From NCBI GenBank assembly GCA_002478565.1, contig DLPC01000006.1, positions 1 to 64,000 on the forward strand: a DNA stretch of 64,000 nucleotides, in the 5' to 3' direction. Of the stretch, positions 25,123-33,794 are shown piece by piece. The translations under genes and the position numbers were made by a program. Below the pieces are notes generated by a model. It saw nothing but the letters and a program-made list of their open reading frames with translations. It did no database searches and had not been told where the DNA came from. This stretch comes from Flavobacteriales bacterium UBA7468 (GTDB lineage Bacteria; Bacteroidota; Bacteroidia; Flavobacteriales_D; Crocinitomicaceae). How positions within the stretch are numbered: position 1 is the stretch's first letter; every line of letters begins with the position of its first letter.

Positions 25123-26583
25123 ATGAAAAAACTGATCTTTACCTTAGCAATATTGGCAACTATTATCATGTTGCCTTCATGTGAAAAATTCTTATCTGTT
25201 GACCCGCCTTATGCTCAGGATGCAGAAAACTTCTTTCAAACCCCTGAGGACTACGAGCGCGCGCTTGTTGGTGCTTACGATCTTTTGCAAAGTTCCTTTC
25301 TGACACTTTGGATAGGTGAAATTGCGTCAGACAACGCCATTGCTGGTGGCGAAAGTGTAAACGACAGTAAAGGTTTACACGATATCGACAACATGACGCA
25401 CGGAGGTGTCAATGTTGAGTTGCGCAACGTATTGCGTTGGAATTATACGGGTATAACTCGTGCCAACTACATCCTAGAGCACAAAGACAACATTGACTTT
25501 CCAAGAAAAGCACACATTCTTGCTGAAGCAAAGTTTTTGCGCGCCTATTATTACTTTGAATTGGTGAAGTTTTTTGGAGATGTTCCACTCATTATCGATA
25601 AGCGCATCGGTATCGAAGAGGCCCGAACAATTCCTCGTTCACCAAAAGCTGAAGTATACGCACAAATCGAAGCAGATTTAATTGCTGCCGCTGCCGTATT
25701 GAACCCTGTAGCTGCGCAAAAAGGAAGAGCAACGCGCGGCGCAGCGAAGGCCCTGCTTGGCAAAGTATATCTCTATCAAAACAAGTTCACCGAAGCGGCG
25801 GCTATTTTTGACGAAATCATCGATTCAGGGCAATACAGTTTATATCCTGATTACAGTCAATTATTCAGTGTTGCCGCTGAAAACAACCCAGAAACAATTT
25901 TTGATGTGGAATATACAGGTGCAGAAGGCGGAAGCTATGGCTGCTTGATATGTTTGGAAGGGAACGCTGCGGTCGGTTTCCAAGGCATCAGACAATACAA
26001 CGGCCCTGTATACGGCGATGGCAATTCATATAACCTCCCAACGCCAGAACTCTACGCCGCATTCTCACCAATTGATCCGCGCAGAGCAGCAACTGTACTT
26101 GACATTGAAGCATTTATTGCTGCGCAACCGAATCCAGTTCAAATTACCTATGCGATCGGAGCTGGTGGACACACGGGTTACTACAACAACAAATACATCA
26201 AAAAACAAGGTGAAATCGGCTTACCTGACAACGACCTTACTAGTCCTGTAAACTACCGTGTTTTGCGTTATGCTGATGTCTTGTTAATGGCCGCCGAAGC
26301 GCACTATCAACTGGGCAACCCGAGCCGTGCAACTGCATTAGTGAATCAAATCCGTCAACGTGCGGGGATTCCAGGGGCTTCAGTAAACAACATTGAAAAA
26401 GTTTACAATGAAAGACGATTAGAGCTTTCAGGAGAAGGTTTGCGCTTTTTTGACCTCGTACGAACAGGTCAGGCCGCACAATATATCCCTGGATTTGTTG
26501 TTGGTAAACACGAAGTATTTCCAATTCCGCAAGTTGAAATTGATTTGGCAGGTGGCAATTGGAGTCAAAACCCAGGTTATTAA
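25123..26583 (+). CDS. SusD/RagB-family nutrient-binding outer-membrane lipoprotein
   Basis: 486 residues from the ATG at 25123, 10 bases after susC. The in-frame ATG at 25090 lies inside susC and would place residues ahead of the signal sequence, so it is rejected. Signal peptide with lipobox MLPSC, mature Cys near residue 19. SusD helical TPR-like repeats are visible (AEAKFLRAYYYFELVKFFGDVPLI; RPS/KAEVYAQIEADLIAAAA; ATRGAAKALLGKVYL). The C-terminal RLELSGEGLRFFDLVRTG and HEVFPIPQVEIDL are family hallmarks. It captures the glycan at the cell surface and closes over SusC. Confidence 0.95.
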   Translation: MKKLIFTLAILATIIMLPSCEKFLSVDPPYAQDAENFFQTPEDYERALVGAYDLLQSSFLTLWIGEIASDNAIAGGESVNDSKGLHDIDNMTHGGVNVELRNVLRWNYTGITRANYILEHKDNIDFPRKAHILAEAKFLRAYYYFELVKFFGDVPLIIDKRIGIEEARTIPRSPKAEVYAQIEADLIAAAAVLNPVAAQKGRATRGAAKALLGKVYLYQNKFTEAAAIFDEIIDSGQYSLYPDYSQLFSVAAENNPETIFDVEYTGAEGGSYGCLICLEGNAAVGFQGIRQYNGPVYGDGNSYNLPTPELYAAFSPIDPRRAATVLDIEAFIAAQPNPVQITYAIGAGGHTGYYNNKYIKKQGEIGLPDNDLTSPVNYRVLRYADVLLMAAEAHYQLGNPSRATALVNQIRQRAGIPGASVNNIEKVYNERRLELSGEGLRFFDLVRTGQAAQYIPGFVVGKHEVFPIPQVEIDLAGGNWSQNPGY

Positions 26584-26605
26584 TCTTTAGAAGAAATTAA
26601 AAGCC

Positions 26606-27457
26606 ATGAAAAACTTATTTTTAAGCCTATTGACAATTGCACTCGGGTTAGCTGCATGTCAAAAATACGAGCCTACTCTCGGGCCAGCGCCAAGTCAAGC
26701 AGATGCAGAATTTACCATGAATCCTTCTGCCGCTAATGCGAACATCATTGAACTAAGTGCCAATAATCCGGACATCCAATGCGTCTGGGACTTTGGTAAC
26801 GGCTCTAAAGCACAAGGTCCAAACGTTACAGCAACCTACCCTTATGCAGGTACTTACACCATCAAACTCACCGTTTTTGCAAAAGGTGGTAGCCGCAGTT
26901 CGAGCAAACAAGTCACTATTGCCAATGACGACTTCACACTTTTGAACAACCCTTACTACACTTTACTCACGGGTGGCGTTAATGGCCCCGGATACAAAGT
27001 TTGGGTAGTTGACTCAAGCGCTTCCGGACACATGGGTGTTGGGCCAGATCCAGAAAGCCCATTAGGGCCAACACCGGAATGGTGGGCTGCAGGTCCGAAT
27101 GAGAAGCCAGGTTGCGGACTCTACAATGATCAATACGTATTTCATTTGAACGGCTTCAAGTTTGACATGATTACCAACGGAGACGTCTATCTACATAATT
27201 CCTTGGCTGCTTCTTTTCCTGGCTCATTTCAAAATTTAGGTGATTTTACCGCACCATATGATGATCAAATGAATGAAAGCTGGTTACTAACAGAAGGCAC
27301 CGAAACAACCATAACGATTTCAAATAATGCGTTTATGGGCTTCTTTACCGGACCAAAGGTTTACAGAATTTTGAGTGCAACAGACTCAACCTTGCATTTA
27401 CAATATGGGCATCATGCCGGAGGTTTAAAGTGGTACCTAAAGTTAAAAACGCTTTAA
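26606..27457 (+). CDS. PKD-domain surface lipoprotein, probable glycan-binding protein of the PUL
   Basis: 283 residues. Lipoprotein signal with lipobox LAAC (mature Cys near 18), a PKD domain at about 30-110 (CVWDFGNGSKAQGPNVTATYPYAGTYTIKL is split here as CVWDFGNG and YPYAGTYTIKL), then a beta-rich C-terminal region with many Trp/Tyr residues (EWWAAGPNEKPG, GLKWYLKLK) that looks carbohydrate-binding. It fills the SusE/SusF position after SusC/SusD. PKD lipoproteins in this position occur in marine beta-glucan loci. No catalytic motif is visible. The binding role is inference from position and architecture. Confidence 0.75.
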   Translation: MKNLFLSLLTIALGLAACQKYEPTLGPAPSQADAEFTMNPSAANANIIELSANNPDIQCVWDFGNGSKAQGPNVTATYPYAGTYTIKLTVFAKGGSRSSSKQVTIANDDFTLLNNPYYTLLTGGVNGPGYKVWVVDSSASGHMGVGPDPESPLGPTPEWWAAGPNEKPGCGLYNDQYVFHLNGFKFDMITNGDVYLHNSLAASFPGSFQNLGDFTAPYDDQMNESWLLTEGTETTITISNNAFMGFFTGPKVYRILSATDSTLHLQYGHHAGGLKWYLKLKTL

Positions 27458-27467
27458 ACGAAGAACG

Positions 27468-28553
27468 ATGAAAATGATGCTATTTTTAATCCTAAGCCTA
27501 GGCTTAATGTCTTGTGAGCCCGACGTTGTTAAACCGGCGGGCAAGCCTAGTAATTTACAAACCCAACTTACAGTCACCAACGGCGAAGTTCACGTACAAG
27601 CCAGCGCAGACAGCACTAACTTCTTCACAATAACCTTCTTTGACGCCAACGATACAATCACTGTTGAAACCACAACCGGTGAAGCTGTTCATGTCTTCAA
27701 TACAAGCGGAACCTATAAAATCCGAACAAGAGCGCATGTACTGCAAAATGATTTCATTGAACTCAATGAAGAAGTGCTTATTGAAATCAGTACCGGAAGT
27801 ACTGGTGCGCCAACCTCAGGATATATCAGCCCATTAAGTTACCCGAACTATACGCTTGTTTGGAGCGATGAATTCAATGGATCTGGTCTTTCCTCTGACT
27901 GGACTTACGACATCGGAACAGGCAGCTGGGGTTGGGGCAACAACGAACTGCAATATTACAAACAAGACAATGCTGTTGTAGCTGATGGTATTTTAACTAT
28001 CACCGCCAAAAATGAAACATTCAACACTTCCAACTATACCTCGAGTCGGATCAAGACACAAGGCATTAAGTCGTGGAAATACGGCCGCATAGATGTCAGA
28101 GCAGCATTGCCATATGGACAAGGAATCTGGCCAGCAATTTGGATGCTTGGTGACAACATTACAACAGCCGGTTGGCCAGCTTGTGGTGAAATAGACATCA
28201 TGGAACTTATTGGTGGTGCAGGTGCCGATGACAGAACTGTTCACGGTACCGTACACTGGAGCAACAATGGGTCTCATGCCCAATATGGCGGAAGTAAAAC
28301 ACTGAGCTCCGGAAAATTTGCAGATAATTTCCATGTGTTCTCAATTGAATGGGATGCCAACTCCATTCATTGGTTAGTGGACAACGTCCAATACCATGTT
28401 ATTGACACCAGCCCGGCTGAAATGAGCGAATTCCGCGAGAAATTCTTTATCATTCTGAATGTAGCCGTTGGTGGAAACTGGCCTGGTTCTCCCGATGCAA
28501 CCACTACTTTCCCACAAAAAATGTTTGTAGATTACGTTCGCGTATTTCAATAA
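27468..28553 (+). CDS. GH16 endo-beta-1,3-glucanase (laminarinase-like) lipoprotein
   Basis: 361 residues. Lipobox LMSC (mature Cys near 16), a short beta-rich N-terminal module (about 25-115), then a GH16 domain (about 124-361). The catalytic motif E241-I-D243-I-M-E246 (EIDIMEL) is intact with nucleophile and acid/base glutamates. WSDEFNG, NNELQYY and GQGIWPAIWMLG are GH16 laminarinase-type motifs, and the C-terminal MFVDYVRVFQ closes the fold. As an outer-membrane lipoprotein it should cut beta-1,3(-1,4)-glucan at the surface for SusC/D uptake. Laminarin is the best guess; lichenan or mixed-linkage glucan is the alternative. Confidence 0.92.
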   Translation: MKMMLFLILSLGLMSCEPDVVKPAGKPSNLQTQLTVTNGEVHVQASADSTNFFTITFFDANDTITVETTTGEAVHVFNTSGTYKIRTRAHVLQNDFIELNEEVLIEISTGSTGAPTSGYISPLSYPNYTLVWSDEFNGSGLSSDWTYDIGTGSWGWGNNELQYYKQDNAVVADGILTITAKNETFNTSNYTSSRIKTQGIKSWKYGRIDVRAALPYGQGIWPAIWMLGDNITTAGWPACGEIDIMELIGGAGADDRTVHGTVHWSNNGSHAQYGGSKTLSSGKFADNFHVFSIEWDANSIHWLVDNVQYHVIDTSPAEMSEFREKFFIILNVAVGGNWPGSPDATTTFPQKMFVDYVRVFQ

Positions 28554-28563
28554 ATAAACTGCC

Positions 28564-30864
28564 ATGAAAGCCCTGTATTCTCTATTCGTATTGTTGGTCC
28601 TTTTCGGATTCAATAGTGCTGAAAAGCTCCACTTTACTAATCCGTCTGAGCAAGACATCGAAGCGCTCATTGCAAGTATGAGCATTGAAGAAAAAGTCGG
28701 GCAAACTTGTCAAATCACCTTAGATGCTATTCATAAAACTGATGAAAAAGGAGGGGCACTCATACCAGAACAAATCGATCCAAATAAACTCAAAGAGGCC
28801 ATAGACGTCTACCATGTAGGGTCTGTTTTAAATGTAGGATGGCATACACTCAGTATGGATGAATGGATTTCTATCATGAATTCTGTTCACGAACCATACA
28901 TGACCAAACAAACGAATATTCCAATTCTCTATGGCATTGATGCGATCCATGGCGTAAATTATACCGTTGGCGGCACACTTTTTCCTCAAGAAATCGGATT
29001 AGCTGCAACCTGGAATCCATCTCTTGCCGAAAGAATGGGGCAAATCACAGCTTATGAATGTCGTGCATCTGGTATTCCTTGGAATTTTTCGCCAGTACTA
29101 GATCTTGGTCGTCAGCCGTTGTGGTCGCGCCATTTTGAAACACTTGGTGAAGATCCTGTGCTAGGTACCCAAATGGGGGCTGCGCTAGTGAGAGGATATC
29201 AAGGAAGCGGCAAAGAAGTTGATGAATTTCATGTAGCGGCTTGTTTGAAACATTTTGTTGGTTACAGTGCTAGTTTTAGCGGCCGCGACCGCACACCTGC
29301 TTTTATTCCAGAAAAATACATGCAAGAATTGTATTTTCCTGCATTTAAAGAAGCTGTGGCCCAAGGAGCACTTACACTCATGATCAATTCAGGGGTTGTC
29401 AATGGCATCCCAGGACACGCCAATTATCAGCTCTTGACCCAAACGCTCAAAAAAGATTGGGGATTCAAAGGTTTTGTTGTTTCCGACTGGGAAGACTTCA
29501 TTATGTTGCACACCGTTCACCGCACAGCTCCTTCTTTGGCTGAAGCTGCTGTTCAGGCATTTAATGCCGGGGTTGACATGAGTATGGTGCCATCAAATCC
29601 GCAATACAAGACCTATTGTCAGGATATGGTTGCTGCAGTTAAAAACGGTCAGATCAGCATGGCGCGTCTTGATGATGCAGTCCGAAGAATATTATACGTC
29701 AAAAAGCAATTAGGATTATTCCAAAGTCCATTGCCAAACTTTGATCAATATTCGCTTTTCGGTAGTGAAGACCACAAAAAAGCAGCTAAAGAAGCAGCGC
29801 TTGAATCCATTACCCTTCTCAAAAATGACGGGGCCGTGCTTCCGCTTCAAACAAACCAACGCATTTTGGTAGCCGGGCCGGGTGCAGCAAGTATCAATAT
29901 GCTCAATGGTGCATGGACACACACTTGGCAGGGATTAGATACAAGTTTCAATACACCAGGAGTTTTGAACATTTATCAAGCCTTGAAATACCAATTGCCT
30001 AATACAACCATTAGCCATGCAAAAGGGGTAGAACTTTATTTGGAAAATGATTTCGAAGCTTCGCGTTTTGTCAATTTAGACGCCTATAAAAAAGCCCTTA
30101 AGAAAAACGATATTATAGTTATTTGTGTAGGAGAATTACCTTCGACAGAAAAGCCAGGTGATATTCGCAGCCTGCAGCTCGATCAAAAACAAAAAGAATT
30201 AGTGCGCTTAGCAAAAGCGGCTAACAAAAAAGTTGTGCTTGTACTACTCGAAGCAAGACCAAGGATCATCAACGACATTGAGCCACTTTGCGACGCAATC
30301 ATTCAAGCCTATTTGCCAGGAGACCACGGCGGAATGGCGCTTAGCGAACTAATCAGCGGAAAAGCAGACTTTAGTGGAAGGCTCCCTTACACCTACCCTC
30401 GTTATGACGGTGTTATTGAATTCTATGACCATCCTGGAAGCGTGGCACGTGCTAAATCTGGACAATTTAATGCCTACAACCCTCAATGGGATTTCGGCTT
30501 TGGCTTGTCTTATAATTACGCACAAATTAGCAATGTTCAGTTTGTCAACAAAAATGAAGCGACAGGTGATTTTTCTGTTTCCGTTACAGTTAAAAATGAA
30601 ACAAAGCAACTTACCAAAACAGTTGTTCCGGTTTATTTAAGCGATTTATATGCCTCAACTACACCCGAGTTAAAAAGACTGATTGGCTTTAATAAAGTTG
30701 TCTTGAATACGGGCGAAACAAAAACGATTATTTTCAAGTTTAGTGCTAATGACCTTAAGCGTATTGCTGCCGATGGTAAATGGCGAGCAGAAAAAGGAAC
30801 TTTTGAAATCAAAATTGCAGATCAAACACTCACTTTTAATCTAAGTAACGATATTGATTTTTAA
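28564..30864 (+). CDS. GH3 beta-glucosidase
   Basis: 766 residues. Signal peptide (about 1-19), GH3 N-terminal TIM barrel (about 30-390) with nucleophile D308 in VVSDW and the KHFVGYSASFSGRD segment, a GH3 C-terminal domain (about 420-640), and a fibronectin-III-like C-terminal domain (about 690-760). No lipobox and no T9SS tail, so it is probably periplasmic. It should trim imported beta-gluco-oligosaccharides to glucose, which the FGHS-family symporter could then carry into the cytoplasm. It ends the susC-led operon. Linkage specificity (beta-1,3 or beta-1,4) cannot be read from the sequence. Confidence 0.93.
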   Translation: MKALYSLFVLLVLFGFNSAEKLHFTNPSEQDIEALIASMSIEEKVGQTCQITLDAIHKTDEKGGALIPEQIDPNKLKEAIDVYHVGSVLNVGWHTLSMDEWISIMNSVHEPYMTKQTNIPILYGIDAIHGVNYTVGGTLFPQEIGLAATWNPSLAERMGQITAYECRASGIPWNFSPVLDLGRQPLWSRHFETLGEDPVLGTQMGAALVRGYQGSGKEVDEFHVAACLKHFVGYSASFSGRDRTPAFIPEKYMQELYFPAFKEAVAQGALTLMINSGVVNGIPGHANYQLLTQTLKKDWGFKGFVVSDWEDFIMLHTVHRTAPSLAEAAVQAFNAGVDMSMVPSNPQYKTYCQDMVAAVKNGQISMARLDDAVRRILYVKKQLGLFQSPLPNFDQYSLFGSEDHKKAAKEAALESITLLKNDGAVLPLQTNQRILVAGPGAASINMLNGAWTHTWQGLDTSFNTPGVLNIYQALKYQLPNTTISHAKGVELYLENDFEASRFVNLDAYKKALKKNDIIVICVGELPSTEKPGDIRSLQLDQKQKELVRLAKAANKKVVLVLLEARPRIINDIEPLCDAIIQAYLPGDHGGMALSELISGKADFSGRLPYTYPRYDGVIEFYDHPGSVARAKSGQFNAYNPQWDFGFGLSYNYAQISNVQFVNKNEATGDFSVSVTVKNETKQLTKTVVPVYLSDLYASTTPELKRLIGFNKVVLNTGETKTIIFKFSANDLKRIAADGKWRAEKGTFEIKIADQTLTFNLSNDIDF

Positions 30865-30882
30865 AGCTTTAACTTAGATTTT

Positions 30883-30911
30883 TTTGCTTATTGTATTTTT
30901 TACTATATTTA
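30883..30911 (+). promoter_or_regulatory. Promoter with embedded palindromic operator, copy 3, before the CBM-T9SS gene
   Basis: TTTG (30883-30886) and TATATTTA (30904-30911) form a -33/-7 pair spaced 17 bases. The 21-bp site TTATTGTA-TTTTT-TACTATAT (30888-30908; left arm identical to copy 1, two mismatches in the right arm) fills the spacer and overlaps the -7 element. That geometry favours repression by blocking polymerase. Confidence 0.6.
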
Positions 30912-30960
30912 ACCCAAACTTTCTAAATTAGAAACTCTAAAACCCCTAAAAATTAACAAC

Positions 30961-32418
30961 ATGAAAAAACTGTACTTTTTGCTTTTTGCACCAGTTTTAA
31001 GCTTTACCGCTCAGGTAGAAGGCACATGGAAACTCGCTCCACAAGCGGGTTCACTTGGTGTTGGTCCTAACCTTGGCGATATCAGCTGGTGGTCTAACGG
31101 TGCTGGTGATGTCACCACACGCGCTTGTCTTTTTGACGACTCTATTAAATTCGAAGCTAACGGAACCATGACACACTACATGGATGGTGCTACTTGGTTA
31201 GAAGGTTGGCAAGGTGTTTCACCAGACCAATGTGGTGCACCAGTTGCTCCACACGTTGGTGGTGCAGCCACATACTCTTATGATGCTGCAGCCGGTACCC
31301 TAACTGTAAACGGTTTAGGAGCACATTTAGGTTTGGCAAAAGTAATCAACGGTGCTGAAATCGCAAATCCAGGAGCGGCTGCAAGTTCAATCACTTACAA
31401 CGTAGCGTTCTCAAATGGTGGTAACACCATGACCGCAGACATTAACTTTGGTCCAGGATGGTGGCGTTTTGTATACAACAGAACTGTTCCACTAGCTGTT
31501 CAGGATTACCAAGTTAAATTCCGCGTTGATATGTCACAATACACTGGTTCATTAACAGGTGGTGTATTCGTAAATGGTACTTTCAACAACTGGTGTGGTA
31601 CTTGTAACCCAATGACTGACATGGGTAACGGTAGCTGGGAAGTTACTCTTCCTTTAGCGCCGGGTGCCATTGAATACAAATTCACAATTGACGGCTGGAA
31701 CGCACAAGAAGAATTCACAGGAACTGAACCTTGTATTGACCCTATCAACGATGGTTTCAACAACCGTTACCACGTAGTTGCTGGTGATGTCAACCTTCCT
31801 AACGTATGTTTTGCAAGTTGTGATGTTTGTACAAACGATATCACGTTTGCAGTAGATATGAATGACTACGTAACTGGCGGTGGTTCTACTGCAGCTGGTG
31901 TATTCTTAAACGGTACTTTCAACGGATGGTGTGGTACTTGTACTCCAATGGCTGATGCAAACGGAGACAACGTATGGGATGTAACTATTCCAATTCCAGC
32001 TGGTGCTATCGAATACAAATTTACAGTTGATGGTTGGAACGTTTCTGAGCAATTTGCTGGAGGTGAGCCTTGTACTATTACATCAGGTGGATTCACAAAC
32101 CGCGCTTACACCGTTGCCGCTACTGCTACAGTTCCTGAAGTTTGTTGGGAAAGCTGTTCAGATTGTTTAGCTGGTGTGGAAGAATTAAACAACAACGTTT
32201 CTATCTATCCTAACCCTGTTAATAGCATCATGACAATTAAAGCAAACGACAACATGCAAAATATCCGCATCGTTGATCTTAGCGGAAAAGTTGTTGCTCA
32301 ATTTGCTGGTAACGGCCTTACACAAGAAATCAATGTAGACAACCTCAAAGCAGGTATCTATACAATCCAAATTACTACTGCAGCTGGCAACAGCGCTAAG
32401 CAATTTGTGAAGAAATAA
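30961..32418 (+). CDS. Secreted glycan-associated protein: N-terminal module, two CBM-like modules, T9SS tail
   Basis: 485 residues. Signal peptide (about 1-17). Residues 20-175 form a Trp/Gly-rich module with GDISWWSNGAGDV, TRACLFDDS, WLEGWQG and PGWWRFVYNRT. I recall this module recurring in beta-glucan loci of marine Bacteroidota, without an assigned function. Two homologous modules follow (about 182-285 and 295-398): VFVNGTFNNWCGTCNPM with IEYKFTIDGW, and VFLNGTFNGWCGTCTPM with IEYKFTVDGW. They resemble starch-binding/CBM48-type E-set domains. The tail (about 410-485, YPNPVNSIMTIKAND to QFVKK) is a type A T9SS sorting domain. No glycosidase motif is clear. Its promoter carries the locus operator, tying it to the glucan regulon. 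Confidence 0.82.
   Translation: MKKLYFLLFAPVLSFTAQVEGTWKLAPQAGSLGVGPNLGDISWWSNGAGDVTTRACLFDDSIKFEANGTMTHYMDGATWLEGWQGVSPDQCGAPVAPHVGGAATYSYDAAAGTLTVNGLGAHLGLAKVINGAEIANPGAAASSITYNVAFSNGGNTMTADINFGPGWWRFVYNRTVPLAVQDYQVKFRVDMSQYTGSLTGGVFVNGTFNNWCGTCNPMTDMGNGSWEVTLPLAPGAIEYKFTIDGWNAQEEFTGTEPCIDPINDGFNNRYHVVAGDVNLPNVCFASCDVCTNDITFAVDMNDYVTGGGSTAAGVFLNGTFNGWCGTCTPMADANGDNVWDVTIPIPAGAIEYKFTVDGWNVSEQFAGGEPCTITSGGFTNRAYTVAATATVPEVCWESCSDCLAGVEELNNNVSIYPNPVNSIMTIKANDNMQNIRIVDLSGKVVAQFAGNGLTQEINVDNLKAGIYTIQITTAAGNSAKQFVKK
31520..32115 (+). repeat. Internal duplication encoding the two CBM-like modules
   Basis: The segment from about 31520-31790 and that from about 31845-32115 encode aligned modules with the same landmarks in the same order (VDM, NGTF-N-x-WCGTC-x-PM, GAIEYKFT-x-DGWN, EPC). 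The DNA has diverged at many positions, so this is an old intragenic duplication. Confidence 0.8.
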
Positions 32419-32439
32419 GAAGTTGATTGATGAAAAGGA

Positions 32440-32467
32440 GGGGTTCTCGAAAGGAACCCCTTTTTTT
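32440..32467 (+). terminator. Rho-independent terminator after the CBM-T9SS gene
   Basis: A 7-bp perfect stem GGGGTTC (32440-32446) with GAACCCC (32454-32460), extendable by a wobble pair, is followed directly by seven T (32461-32467). It closes the glucan locus on the right. Confidence 0.88.
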
Positions 32468-32493
32468 GTGCCTTATTATCGCTAAGCTATCCT

Positions 32494-32501
32494 TATTTTT
32501 G
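32494..32501 (+). promoter_or_regulatory. Promoter -7 element (TATTTTTG), leaderless start of the oxidase operon
   Basis: Exact TAnnTTTG match ending 4 bases before the ATG at 32506. A second exact match, TAATTTTG at 32879-32886, lies 5 bases before ctaB, so the oxidase genes may have two promoters. Confidence 0.6.
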
Positions 32502-32505
32502 CAAC

Positions 32506-32853
32506 ATGGATCACGACATCGAGTTGCGCTTTCAAAAGCTGCAGAAACACTTAGAAAAAGACTTCGGGCCAGGCATGGATATGTCGGCATTTTTATTTCT
32601 AGTTGGTGTCAATGAGCTAGGGATGGGGCACCAGACTTTTTCCAAACAACAAAAAATGGAACTGATGCACATTGCTATTTGCACCTTGCTCGAGCCATAT
32701 GGGCACTATACTTTTGAAGGTCGCGACGCCGACCTCTGGCCACATTTCAAACTCAATCAGCAGCTTCCTGCACTCAATCATCAGCAGCAACAACATTTAC
32801 TCAAAGAAGCGCTTTTGGACTACTTCATAAAAAATGAATATTACCAAGAATAA
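32506..32853 (+). CDS. Conserved small cytoplasmic protein upstream of ctaB, unknown function
   Basis: 115 residues, no signal peptide or membrane helix, predicted mostly helical, with His/Gln-rich segments (NHQQQQHLLK). Start fixed by the promoter only 4 bases upstream. I do not recognise a domain of known function. Its constant-looking place before an oxidase assembly operon suggests, but does not show, a link to respiration. Confidence 0.7.
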   Translation: MDHDIELRFQKLQKHLEKDFGPGMDMSAFLFLVGVNELGMGHQTFSKQQKMELMHIAICTLLEPYGHYTFEGRDADLWPHFKLNQQLPALNHQQQQHLLKEALLDYFIKNEYYQE

Positions 32854-32891
32854 TTCGAACCCTTTGCGCTTGTTTACGTAATTTTGTAAAG

Positions 32892-33794
32892 ATGTCCGAA
32901 ACGCCTGAAAAATCACCTTCAAAATTCAAAACCTACTTGGTTTTTACCAAGTTTCGTTTGTCATTCTTAGTCATTCTCTCTGCACTTAGTGGTTACTTAT
33001 TTGCTGGCGGTAAAGACCTTCTTGAAATCACTTACCTCATGCTAGGTGGTACGCTTGTAACCGGGGCTTCAAATGGCGCCAATCAAATTTGGGAGCGTAA
33101 CCTTGACAAGATCATGAACCGCACCAACCGCAGGCCCTTGCCTACTGGGCAAATGTCGCTCCAAGAAGCCTACATCATAGTGTTGCTGTTTTTAATTTTT
33201 GGTTCTTACCTCCTCTGGCTGATCAACATGAAAAGTGCGCTTCTTGGTCTGCTCGCCTTTATTAGCTACGTTTTTGTCTATACCCCAATGAAACAAGTGT
33301 CTCCTTGGGCAGTTTTTGTCGGCGCTTTCCCTGGTGCCATTCCACCATTTTTAGGTGCTATTGCCGCCACCAATCAATTTGGTTTTATCCCTGGCATTCT
33401 CTTTTTTGTACAATTTACTTGGCAATTTCCACATTTTTGGGCTATTGCATGGGTCTTGTATGATGACTACAAAAAAGCAGGCTTTTCACTCCTTCCTGCC
33501 AAAGATGGCAAAAGCAAGGCTTCCGGATTTCAAATCATGGCCTACTCCCTTGCACTCATCCCCTTTAGTCTCATGCCTTGGATACTAGGATGGACGGGCA
33601 TCATTACACTAATTAGCGCTAGTTTACTTGGGGTTTGGTTCTTTTACCTTTCTTATAAATTGTATCATAGTTGTGAAACTTCAGATGCGCGTAAACTCAT
33701 GTTCGCTTCGTTTGTTTATTTACCGATCATACAATTCATTTATGTTTTTGATCGCACTGATAATTTTATAGAAATTTTAAATAAACTGCCATGA
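32892..33794 (+). CDS. ctaB: Protoheme IX farnesyltransferase (heme O synthase)
   Basis: 300 residues, about 8-9 membrane helices. The UbiA-family Asp-rich motif is present as NGANQIWERNLDKIMNRTNRR (read in two parts: NQIWERNLDKIM and NRTNRRPLP), with a second loop VYTPMKQVSPWAVFVGAFPG. It adds a farnesyl group to heme B, giving heme O for the terminal oxidase. It overlaps the next gene by four bases (ATGA), which fits coupled expression with oxidase subunits. Confidence 0.95.
   Translation: MSETPEKSPSKFKTYLVFTKFRLSFLVILSALSGYLFAGGKDLLEITYLMLGGTLVTGASNGANQIWERNLDKIMNRTNRRPLPTGQMSLQEAYIIVLLFLIFGSYLLWLINMKSALLGLLAFISYVFVYTPMKQVSPWAVFVGAFPGAIPPFLGAIAATNQFGFIPGILFFVQFTWQFPHFWAIAWVLYDDYKKAGFSLLPAKDGKSKASGFQIMAYSLALIPFSLMPWILGWTGIITLISASLLGVWFFYLSYKLYHSCETSDARKLMFASFVYLPIIQFIYVFDRTDNFIEILNKLP

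Noticed and set aside
27993..28334. 113-residue minus-strand open frame in the GH16 gene
   Set aside because: Antisense shadow of the catalytic domain.
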